From Planctomycetota bacterium (GTDB lineage Bacteria; Planctomycetota; Planctomycetia; Gemmatales; Gemmataceae), in the NCBI GenBank assembly GCA_016872605.1, contig VGZI01000037.1, positions 1 to 38,068 of the forward strand: a stretch of 38,068 nt of DNA, written 5' to 3'. The position numbers were made by a program, and so were the translations under genes. The notes under the pieces were generated by a model. It made no database searches and was not told the origin of the DNA. It saw nothing but the letters and a program-made list of their open reading frames with translations. Shown here piece after piece: positions 15,320-22,680 of the stretch (its first letter is position 1; the number at the start of each line of letters is the position of its first letter).

Positions 15320-18300
15320 TCACGGTATCGTGATGAACTCGCGCACGTTGAAGAGCGCGTGCCCGACGTCCCGCCAGACCGCCGCGCTGCCCAAAACGCC
15401 CTCGCGTGGTACGCCGTGCGCTTCCGCCACGCGCTGCGCATAGCGCTCGAAGCGCTCGCGCTCCTCCGACCGCGGCGGTCGGCCCAGCGCCGTCGCGAAC
15501 ATCGCCTCCAGCCGGCTCGCCAGCGTGTCGTTCTTACGCGCAACCAGCGCCTTGGCCCAGACCTCGGCTTGCTGATGAACGAAGGGATCATTCAGCAGTG
15601 CCAACGCTTGAGCTGGAGTGTCGGTGACGTCGCGCCGCCCTTGGCAGACTTTTCCACCGGGGAAGTTGAAGATTTCCAGAAACTTGGGCGGTTCCATCAG
15701 CGTGACGCGGATGTAAATGCTGCGCCGCCCGTTGCCGTCGAGTGGGCCTTTGAACAATCGGCGGTCGGGATACTCCTTGTCGCGATACGCGGAGATGCTC
15801 ATGCCGTAAAGCGTGCGATCGAGCCGGCCTGACGTGAACAGAATGGCGTCGCGAATCGCCTCGGCCTCCATGCGGCGGGCCGGATAGCGCGACAGCAAGC
15901 GATTCTCCGGATCGATCTCGATATCCTTGGCGTTCGCCGTGTGCGATTGGCGGAAAGCGCGCGTCAAGACGATGCGACGGATGAGCTGCTTGATGGACCA
16001 TCCGAGTGCTGGATCCCCGGGATTCGCTGCGCTCATCCCGAGGCTTCGGGAGAATTGATGCGCAAGGTAGTCGAGCAACTCTGGATGCGACGGCAGCTCG
16101 CCGACATGGCCGAAATCGTCGACGGTGCGGACCAGGCCGGCGCCGAAGAGGTGATGCCAAACGCGGTTGACCATGACGCGGGCGGTAAGCGGATTGTCCG
16201 GCGAAGCGATGAGATTCGCGAGCTCCAAGCGGCCGCTGCCCGTTGGCGCCGCCCCCTTACCCCCATCCCCTCTCCCCCGGAGGGGAGAGGGGAGAAGTAC
16301 GTTAACGTAACCGCGCGGCGCCTTTTCTCCCGGCTTCATACAGTCGCCGCGCGTGAAAATCGGCTGATCGAAGCCCGGCCCGAAATCGGCAAGCCCCGGC
16401 ACGACGCGCGGCAACGACAAATCGGCTTCGAGCTTGCGATACTCGGCGATCAAGTTGGACAGCTTTGGCGTCGCCTGGGTATGGTTGCTGAGCAAGCCGC
16501 CTTGCACCATCACATTCAGCCACATCGCTTCGCCCTCGTTGGCGTTGGCGTTCTCCCAGGCCAGAGCGGCGGCGCGCGTTTTTGCCGCAACGTGCTTGGC
16601 CAGCGCAGGCAAATCGGCCGGCGCTGGAACAAACAGGCTGTGGAGATGCATTAACAGCGATTTCGGCGGGTTCGGCTGATCGTGCAGCACCACCTGCGTG
16701 ACGCCGAAATGCGAGCGCGGATCGGCGATGGCCTTCTCCCACGGCATGCGATAATCCTTGCCGGCGCCGAGCGAACCGAGTTGGTCGGGAAACTTCGGGT
16801 TATCCAGCTTCGTCATGATCTCCGCATAAACGCGCAGGTTTTCCGCGTCTTCAGGAATGGGCAGGGTGATCCAGTGGAGTTCGTTCTTAGTCAGATACTT
16901 GAAGTTGCGATAGTTGAGCTGGCAGTTATTCGACACCAGCCGCACTGCCGCCGCGCGGTCGCCGAGCACCTGGAAGCTGATGTATTTGTGCTTCGATGAC
17001 AAGATCGGCGAGCGCAGGACGCCGTTGAGCTTGTCGGAGATCGTGTGCGTGTAGGCGCCGGCCGGAAGAATCGCGGCGATAGCGCGCGCGTTCGCCGTTT
17101 CGACGATGAATTCGCCGTTGAGCGAAGGCTGGCCGCGCAGTCCTAGCCCGTCCATCTGCCACCCCGGCCAATTGCCTTGGCGAAAGTCCGCCAGGATCGT
17201 GAAGTTTTTCTTGTTGAAGGCGTCCCGCTCGCGGTGGGCCTGTTCATACTGCGCGGCGACTTTGCGCCATGCCTCCGCAAACGAAAGCCCCTTTCGCTGT
17301 TCCTTGGCAGCCATCCGCACGGGAGCCAGCGGATGCTCCATCGGCAAGTTGTCATCAGTGATCGCCGTCAGTGCTTTCTCAAACATCTCCGGATCGATCT
17401 CCCGCCGCCAAGCCGCGGCAAGCTCCCGGCGAATCGCCTCCTTGACGTCGCGCATCTTTCGCATGGTGTCCGCGTTGGCCTCCGGCGCGTCGATCGTGTG
17501 CGCCACTTGCCGCGAGCTGCGCAGGACGCCGAGCAGCCCGTGATAATCGCGCATCGAGATGGCGTCGAGCTTGTGATCGTGGCAGCGGGCGCAGGCGATC
17601 GTCATGGCCTGAAACGCTTTCGATAGCGTGTCGATCTGGTTGTCCGCGAGATCATAGCCGATGGATCGCAGGTCGATGCAATCGTCGTGGTTGACTTCGC
17701 CGAAGCGATAGAAGGCGGCGCCGATCACGGATTCGTTGAAGCGGCCCGTCCCCTCACCCCCGACCCCTCTCCCGGAGGGAGAGGGGCGACTGAAGCGCGG
17801 CTTGGGCAGTAGATCGCCCGCGATGTGCTCGCGAATCAGCTGATCGTACGGCACATCCTCGTTGAAGGCCCGGATGAGATAATCGCGGTAGCGCCAGGCG
17901 TGGTGCACGTCGTAGTTCCATTCGTTGCCATGCGTCTCGGTGAAGCGCACGATATCCATCCAGTGCCTGGCCCAGCGTTCGCCGAAATGCGGCGAAACCA
18001 AGAGCCGATCGACGAGTTTCTCCAGCACCTGTCCCCGTTTAGCGCCTGCAGCGTCCCACGCTTTCGCAAAATCCTCGGTCTGATCAACCGTCGCCGGCAA
18101 GCCAGTCAACACCAGGCTCAAGCGCCGAATCAACGTGCGCGGATCGGCGTCTTTCGCGGGCGCGATTCCTTTCGCCTCCATGGCTGACAGCAGAAACCGA
18201 TCGACCGGATCGTTCGACCATTTGGCATCCTTCGGCGTCGGAATCGCCGGCTGCTTCACGGGCTGCAAGCTCCACCACTTGCGGCGTTCGGCAACGATCT

Positions 18301-18703
18301 CGTCCCAGGTCTTGGCGCTCTTGACGACCGTCGCCTTGTCGCGCGGATCGGGAGCGCCCATCTTCACCCACGCTTCGAGATCGGCGATGACGTTGGCCGG
18401 CAGCTTGCCCTTCTTGGGCATCTTCATGTCGGGATCGGTGTAGCGCACGGCCCGGATCAGCAGGCTTTTCTCCGGATCACCCGGCACGACCGCCGGTCCG
18501 CTTTCGCCTCCCTTGCGTAGAGCGTCGCGACTATCGAGCAACAACCCGCCGCGCACCTTCTTCGATGTCGTCGCATGGCACTCGTAGCAGTGCTCGACCA
18601 GCACCGGGCGAATTCGCTTCTCGAAGAACTCGATGCCCGCGCTCTGACCGAACGCCGGCATCACGACGAGGAACCAGCTGATGGTGGCCAGGATGTAGCG
18701 CAT
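15320..18703 (-). CDS. PSCyt1-PSCyt2-PSD1 protein (DUF1549/DUF1553) with in-frame repeat insertions
   Basis: Encodes 1127 residues from the ATG at 18703, which opens a signal peptide (MRYILATISWFLVVMPAFGQ); 43 upstream codons lack support. The planctomycete cytochrome c domain follows with the haem motif CYECH (~36-40) and an MKMPKKGKL methionine-containing loop. DUF1549 comes next (~140-380, with CARCHDHKLD supplying a second CxxCH). The middle is an insert with beta-rich, ligand-binding character. The C-terminal DUF1553 contains NPLTARVMVNRVWHHLFG. Three stretches look foreign: PSPSGRGVGGEG near residue 310, PSPLRGRGDGGKG near 810, and GMSAANPGDP near 890. Each is encoded by a dispersed palindrome and keeps the frame. 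The family is tied to planctomycete surface polysaccharide or electron-transfer functions, but no reaction is established. It usually pairs with a DUF1501 gene; here one lies ~4 kb away. Confidence 0.92.
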   Translation of the reverse strand: MRYILATISWFLVVMPAFGQSAGIEFFEKRIRPVLVEHCYECHATTSKKVRGGLLLDSRDALRKGGESGPAVVPGDPEKSLLIRAVRYTDPDMKMPKKGKLPANVIADLEAWVKMGAPDPRDKATVVKSAKTWDEIVAERRKWWSLQPVKQPAIPTPKDAKWSNDPVDRFLLSAMEAKGIAPAKDADPRTLIRRLSLVLTGLPATVDQTEDFAKAWDAAGAKRGQVLEKLVDRLLVSPHFGERWARHWMDIVRFTETHGNEWNYDVHHAWRYRDYLIRAFNEDVPYDQLIREHIAGDLLPKPRFSRPSPSGRGVGGEGTGRFNESVIGAAFYRFGEVNHDDCIDLRSIGYDLADNQIDTLSKAFQAMTIACARCHDHKLDAISMRDYHGLLGVLRSSRQVAHTIDAPEANADTMRKMRDVKEAIRRELAAAWRREIDPEMFEKALTAITDDNLPMEHPLAPVRMAAKEQRKGLSFAEAWRKVAAQYEQAHRERDAFNKKNFTILADFRQGNWPGWQMDGLGLRGQPSLNGEFIVETANARAIAAILPAGAYTHTISDKLNGVLRSPILSSKHKYISFQVLGDRAAAVRLVSNNCQLNYRNFKYLTKNELHWITLPIPEDAENLRVYAEIMTKLDNPKFPDQLGSLGAGKDYRMPWEKAIADPRSHFGVTQVVLHDQPNPPKSLLMHLHSLFVPAPADLPALAKHVAAKTRAAALAWENANANEGEAMWLNVMVQGGLLSNHTQATPKLSNLIAEYRKLEADLSLPRVVPGLADFGPGFDQPIFTRGDCMKPGEKAPRGYVNVLLPSPLRGRGDGGKGAAPTGSGRLELANLIASPDNPLTARVMVNRVWHHLFGAGLVRTVDDFGHVGELPSHPELLDYLAHQFSRSLGMSAANPGDPALGWSIKQLIRRIVLTRAFRQSHTANAKDIEIDPENRLLSRYPARRMEAEAIRDAILFTSGRLDRTLYGMSISAYRDKEYPDRRLFKGPLDGNGRRSIYIRVTLMEPPKFLEIFNFPGGKVCQGRRDVTDTPAQALALLNDPFVHQQAEVWAKALVARKNDTLASRLEAMFATALGRPPRSEERERFERYAQRVAEAHGVPREGVLGSAAVWRDVGHALFNVREFITIP
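16016..16050. repeat. Family D palindrome inside the PSD1 coding sequence
   Basis: CCCCGGGATTCGCTGCGCTC followed by ATCCCGAGGCTTCGGG matches the intergenic CCCAGGG family. It encodes SLGMSAANPGDP in the host frame. Confidence 0.65.
16250..16296. repeat. Family C palindrome inside the PSD1 coding sequence (copy 1)
   Basis: CCCCATCCCCTCTCCCCCGG followed by AGGGGAGAGGGGAG; it encodes LLPSPLRGRGDGGKG in the host frame. Confidence 0.75.
17747..17790. repeat. Family C palindrome inside the PSD1 coding sequence (copy 2)
   Basis: CCCTCACCCCCGACCCCTCT followed by CCCGGAGGGAGAGGGG; it encodes SRPSPSGRGVGGEGTG in the host frame. Confidence 0.75.
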
Positions 18704-18729
18704 GACAATTTCTCTCGACCAAAAGGATC

Positions 18730-18786
18730 GAGTTGTCAGAGCCTGAAGCGTAAGCGAAGGATGCGGCAAAATCCCTTGCTTACGCG
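18730..18786. repeat. GCCTGAAGCG...GCTTACGC repeat, family E
   Basis: TGTCAGAGCCTGAAGCGTAA GCGAAGG and an inverted CCTTGCTTACGC half. A second copy in the other orientation is at 27355-27410 (CCTTCGCTGACGCTTTAGGC). It fills the gap between the PSD1 and SUMT/HemD genes. Confidence 0.6.
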
Positions 18787-18797
18787 TCGTGCCCCGA

Positions 18798-20318
18798 TTA
18801 CTCTCGGACCAACCGAACCATCGCTTCGACAACCCCCGCCGTCGTCGCTTCGGTTGCTTCGGCCGCGACGGGCAACGCTAACGCTCGCACGGCTTCGCTG
18901 GTCACCGGGCTGATGGTTACCAGCTTGATCTCGCCGGCCTCGATGCGGCGCCGGCAGGTCGCGTCGAGCCGACCGAGCAAGGCACGGGCGATGTTCGAAC
19001 TCGTCAGCGTCACAAACTCGATCTCGCCGCGCCGCAGTGCATCCATCAGCTCGCTATCCGGCTCGACCGCATCGACCTGGGAATACACGGCGAGTTGCTC
19101 GACCAGGCAATGCGCTTCCAGCAACTCCTTCAGAATCTCCCGGCCTCGGTCGGCGCGAGCCAGAAGTACACGCTTGCCCGGCTGGATGTAAGCGATCAGT
19201 GCGGCCGCTAGATCCTCCGATTGAAATCGCGCTGGAACAACATCGGGACGCAAGTGATACGCCGTCAAAGCCTCGGCGGTCTTCGGCCCGATGGCGGCAA
19301 GGCGTGTGTTCCCCAGGGCGCGCATGTCCAAGCCGAGCGCCTCAAGCCGACCCAGAAACGCATTTACTCCATTCGCGCTGGTGAAAACAAGCCAATCGTA
19401 CTGCGGCAACGTACGGATCGCATTGTCCACGGCAGTCCAGTCGGACAGCGGACGTATCTCCACGCTCGGCAACACGAACGGCACGGCGCCCATCTCGGCA
19501 AGCCGATGTACCATCTCGCCGGCTTGCTGCTTGGGCCGGGTGACGAGAACGCGCTTGCCGAAGAGCGGCCGGCGTTCGAACCACGCCAATTCATCCCGCA
19601 GCGCGACGACCGGGCCGATGAAGATCACCGCCGGGGCAGAGACACCTTCCGCGCGGGCCCGGCGAGGCAGATCGCCCAGCGATGCCGTCAGCGTGCGCTG
19701 CGTTCCGAGCGTCGCGTACTGGACGATCGCTGCCGGTGTCTGAGAATCCATACCCTCTGCGACGAGCGTCGCCACGATGCGATCGAGCCGCGACATGCCC
19801 ATATAGATCACCAGCGTGCCGGGGAAGCGAGCGAGGGCTTTCCAATCGACGGCGCTTTCGGGCTTCGTGGGGTTCTCGTGGCCGGTGACAAACGCGACGG
19901 CGCTGGCGCACGCGCGATGGGTCAGCGAGATGCCGGCATAGGCCGCCGCCCCGAGCGCCGCCGTCACCCCGGGCACGATCTCGAACGGGATGCCGGCCTG
20001 GCGCAACACCTCCGCTTCCTCGGCGCCCCGGCCAAAAACCAGCGGATCCCCCCCCTTGAGCCGAACGACGCACTTGCCGGCTCGCGCCGCGGCGATCATG
20101 GAGTCGTGAATGGGCAGCACGCGATCATCGTGATGCTCCGCCAGCTCGGTGACGCAGCGTTTCTCGGCCGACGCCGGCGCGTATTCCAGGAGGACCGGCG
20201 CGACCAGTTTGTCGTAGAGCACAAGATCGGCCTCGCGCAAGCACTCGACGGCTCGCAACGTAAGCAGCCCCGGATGCCCGGGCCCCGCGCCGACCAGATA
20301 GACCGTCGGAATCGTCAT
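18798..20318 (-). CDS. cobA-hemD: Fused uroporphyrinogen-III C-methyltransferase / uroporphyrinogen-III synthase
   Basis: Encodes 506 residues from the ATG at 20318, where homology begins (MTIPTVYLVGAGPGHPGLLT). The first domain (~1-245) is a SUMT with the P-loop-like VGAGPGHPG, the VVRLKGGDPLVFGRGAEEAE signature and the VTGH segment. It methylates uroporphyrinogen III twice with SAM to give precorrin-2. The second domain (~255-506) is HemD, which closes hydroxymethylbilane to uroporphyrinogen III (motifs GKRVLVTRPKQQAG, DWLVFTSANGVNAF, AAIGPKTAEAL). The fusion channels tetrapyrrole precursors towards siroheme or cobalamin and is known in planctomycetes, clostridia and some others. No other tetrapyrrole genes are in the window. 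Domain lengths are normal and both active regions look intact. Confidence 0.95.
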   Translation of the reverse strand: MTIPTVYLVGAGPGHPGLLTLRAVECLREADLVLYDKLVAPVLLEYAPASAEKRCVTELAEHHDDRVLPIHDSMIAAARAGKCVVRLKGGDPLVFGRGAEEAEVLRQAGIPFEIVPGVTAALGAAAYAGISLTHRACASAVAFVTGHENPTKPESAVDWKALARFPGTLVIYMGMSRLDRIVATLVAEGMDSQTPAAIVQYATLGTQRTLTASLGDLPRRARAEGVSAPAVIFIGPVVALRDELAWFERRPLFGKRVLVTRPKQQAGEMVHRLAEMGAVPFVLPSVEIRPLSDWTAVDNAIRTLPQYDWLVFTSANGVNAFLGRLEALGLDMRALGNTRLAAIGPKTAEALTAYHLRPDVVPARFQSEDLAAALIAYIQPGKRVLLARADRGREILKELLEAHCLVEQLAVYSQVDAVEPDSELMDALRRGEIEFVTLTSSNIARALLGRLDATCRRRIEAGEIKLVTISPVTSEAVRALALPVAAEATEATTAGVVEAMVRLVRE

Positions 20319-20344
20319 GGAGTTTGTTATACCGCATGGACGCC

Positions 20345-20404
20345 TAGGGGTGAGGGTACTCCCGAAGCCCTGGGATGCGGAGTACGTCATCCCAGGGCTT
20401 CGAA
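20345..20404. repeat. Family D CCCAGGG palindrome
   Basis: GAAGCCCTGGGATGCGGAGT followed by ACGTCATCCCAGGGCTTCGA forms a near-perfect hairpin, preceded by a partial copy (TAGGGGTGAGGGTACTCCC). It lies between the divergent SUMT/HemD gene and the DUF4198-like gene. Confidence 0.8.
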
Positions 20405-20509
20405 GAAATCCCCAAAAAAATAGCGGAGATCCTCAATACCGCAGTCAAGGCTTTGAAGCAGCGGGATGTATAATAGCCGGTGGAAAAATCGACGAGGGGG
20501 ACACCCGCC

Positions 20510-21841
20510 ATGACACTGCATCGTTGTTGGTTCGCGCTCGTAGTGATCGCATTCATTGCTGATGCGGCATCAGCCCATTTCCTGTTCGTGCGCATTCGGC
20601 CGCCGGCGGAAGGCGGGCGTTACGCGGAGGTTTACTTCAGCGATCAGGCCGAGGCCGGCGATCCGCGCTTCGTCGCCAAAATCGCGCACACCAAGTTGTG
20701 GGTGCAGGCCAAGCCGGGCGAGTTCGAGCCGTTGCGCGTGCAGGCAAGCGCCGATCGGCTGCGTGCCTTACTTCCAGCGACGGGCAGCCTGGCCGTCGTC
20801 GGCGAATGCACCTATGGCGTCATCGGCAAGAAGCCGTTCCTGCTGCGCCATTATCCCAAGGCGTTCGCGGGCAGCCATCACGATTTGCGGGCCATGCAGC
20901 CCAAGAAGGAAATCCCGTTCGAGATTCTGTATTGCGGCACCGACAAGATCGTCCAATTCATCGCGACGCGCAACGGCAAGCCGATCCCGAACGCTACGCT
21001 TATCGCCGTCGGGAAAGATCTGAAGGACCACAAGCTCACGGCGAACGACATGGGCGTGGCGAGTTGGACGCCGCCTGGGTCGGGACATTATGCCGTCTAC
21101 ATGACGCAAACGCTCAAGGAGGCCGGCGTCTATGAGGGCAAGAAGTATGACGAAATCCGCGAGTTCGCCACGTTCGCATTTGCCTGGCCCCTCGACACAA
21201 CGGGCGCTGACTCGAAAGCCGTCCAGCTTTTCCAGGAAGCGATTGCTGCTCGCGCGTCGTGGTCCGACTTCCCCGGCTTCGAAGCCGACGTTAAAGCGAT
21301 CGTCGATGGCCGACCGTGGAAGGGGCGCGCGACGGTGTCGGCCAAGGGGGACGTCGATTTCGACATGATCGGCGACGACCCCGCTCGCGACTGGGTCAAG
21401 GAGCAACTCGAATCAATGGCCCTGCACCGCATCGCCCGACCCGCGTCCGGGAAGGCGCCAGTGCTGCGCTTCGCCGATGGCGACACCGATCATCCGCTGG
21501 GCCGATTGGTGATCTTCGAGGGCGGCTCGATGGCGTCAACCTATCGCGTGAAGGATCGGCAAATCAGCGTCGTCAATCGCGCGATGGGCAAGACCAACAT
21601 GACCATCACGATCATCGAAAACGATATTAATGCCGAGAAGAAGTTCTTGCCGCGCTCGTACACGGTGCACTATTGGAATGCGAAAACCGGCGAGTTGCAG
21701 CGCAGCGAGACAATTCAGAATCGCTGGACGCGCCTGGCGTCCTGGGATTTGCCGACGATGCTCTCCGTTGTCACCGCGTCGGCGGCGGGGCAAAGTGTCA
21801 AGACGATGACGCTGACGAATCATCGGCTGCTGAAGAAGTGA
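20510..21841 (+). CDS. Secreted DUF4198-like / DUF3386-like two-domain protein
   Basis: Encodes 443 residues from the ATG at 20510, which has GAGGGGG ten bases upstream and opens a signal peptide (TLHRCWFALVVIAFIADAAS). The mature N-terminus HFLFVRIRP and an Ig-like region (~20-235) with DKIVQFIATRNGKPIPNATL and GVASWTPPGSGHYAVYM resemble DUF4198/NikM-like periplasmic domains, which are linked to metal uptake. The C-terminal half (~240-443) starts with AVQLFQEAIAARASW and FPGFEADVKAIVDG, a pattern recalling DUF3386, and ends with a beta-rich region. No metal-binding motif is certain. No transporter genes are adjacent, so a role in metal uptake is only a family-based possibility. The gene appears to be monocistronic and ends two bases before a family A palindrome. 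Confidence 0.8.
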   Translation: MTLHRCWFALVVIAFIADAASAHFLFVRIRPPAEGGRYAEVYFSDQAEAGDPRFVAKIAHTKLWVQAKPGEFEPLRVQASADRLRALLPATGSLAVVGECTYGVIGKKPFLLRHYPKAFAGSHHDLRAMQPKKEIPFEILYCGTDKIVQFIATRNGKPIPNATLIAVGKDLKDHKLTANDMGVASWTPPGSGHYAVYMTQTLKEAGVYEGKKYDEIREFATFAFAWPLDTTGADSKAVQLFQEAIAARASWSDFPGFEADVKAIVDGRPWKGRATVSAKGDVDFDMIGDDPARDWVKEQLESMALHRIARPASGKAPVLRFADGDTDHPLGRLVIFEGGSMASTYRVKDRQISVVNRAMGKTNMTITIIENDINAEKKFLPRSYTVHYWNAKTGELQRSETIQNRWTRLASWDLPTMLSVVTASAAGQSVKTMTLTNHRLLKK

Positions 21842-21842
21842 T

Positions 21843-21896
21843 GTAGGGTGCGTGAAACGCACCGATACGCGGAAAGGTGCGTTTCACGCACCCTAC
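21843..21896. repeat. Intergenic palindromic repeat, family A
   Basis: TAGGGTGCGTGAAACGCACC and the inverted GGTGCGTTTCACGCACCCTA around a 13-base spacer; near-perfect 20-bp arms. It starts immediately after the stop codon of the preceding gene and is well placed to form a transcript-end hairpin. Confidence 0.85.
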
Positions 21897-21986
21897 TTAT
21901 GATGAAGAAGTGACGGGTCAAAGAGCCGCGCACGCAGTAAGCGGCTCTACGCCGCCGCTCACTGCGTGCGCGGAGCTTCGAAGGTG

Positions 21987-22449
21987 CTAATTCTTCTTGG
22001 CCGCGGCGATGGCCGACGCAAGGCGAACGCTGTTGTTGAAGAAGCTTGGCTGGAAGCCGCTGGAATCGTGGCGCACCGAAAACGGTTGCCCGACGACCGC
22101 TTTGTCTTTTTCTTTGCCGACCAATTCGAACACCACGCCCGTGTTGCCGGTTCCCTTCTCGTCTTCGGCTTCTTCATCCTTCTTGGCAGATTTCTTGGGT
22201 ACGGGGGTTTCCTCCTCGTCGGCATCGACCTCATCGTCGTCCGCCGGCTTGGCGGGCTTTCTCGGCTTCGGCGTCTCTTCCTCCGCGGCTTCCTCGTCCG
22301 CAGCCTCGGATACGCCTTCTTCTTCCTCCTCAGCCGCGACGACGAACTGCTGTTTGCACTTGAGGCACTTCACTTTTGCCCCCGGCCGGAATCGCCTTGG
22401 GAGAGTTGAGCTTGGCGCCGCACTTGGTGCATTGGATGGTGAAAGCCAT
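21987..22449 (-). pseudogene. Zinc-ribbon acidic protein gene with one-base frameshift
   Basis: From the ATG at 22449 the first frame reads MAFTIQCTKCGAKLNSPKAI, a typical planctomycete zinc ribbon start. It then leaves frame at a run of five Gs (complement of 22379-22383). The +1 frame continues as GAKVKCLKCKQQFVV, which supplies the second Cys pair. A long acidic/Lys-rich tail follows (EEEEEGVSEAADEEAAEEE, then alternating KPRKPAKPADDDEVDADEE), and the C-terminus is a compact region ending SVRLASAIAAAKKN. Removing one G restores a continuous protein of about 153 residues with a complete four-Cys ribbon. It may be a real frameshift, a sequencing error in the homopolymer, or slippage at the G run. 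The gene would encode a cytoplasmic, highly charged zinc-ribbon protein of unknown role. Confidence 0.75.
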
Positions 22450-22504
22450 GAGATGCCCATCAAAAGAAGAATGTCTGGCCAAAGAGAACATACGATACAG
22501 TGCC

Positions 22505-22566
22505 GTAGGGACAAGCTGCCAGCTTGTCCTCCAACACTAGGGGACAAGCTGGCAGCTTGTCCCTAC
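22505..22566. repeat. GGACAAGCTGCCAGCTTGTCC double palindrome, family F
   Basis: Two consecutive palindromes (GGACAAGCTGCCAGCTTGTC and GGACAAGCTGGCAGCTTGTC) separated by ~12 bases and bounded by GTAGG and CCTAC; the whole unit is also an inverted repeat. It lies between the frameshifted zinc-ribbon gene and the DUF1501 gene. Confidence 0.8.
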
Positions 22567-22680
22567 GAAGAACGAATGCGGGGATACCACCAAACACGAA
22601 TTCGCATGTATGATATTGGCATGCTGCGCATTCTCTGCGATGAACGGCAAGCAGATAGCTGACTGACGCGGCGCGAATGG

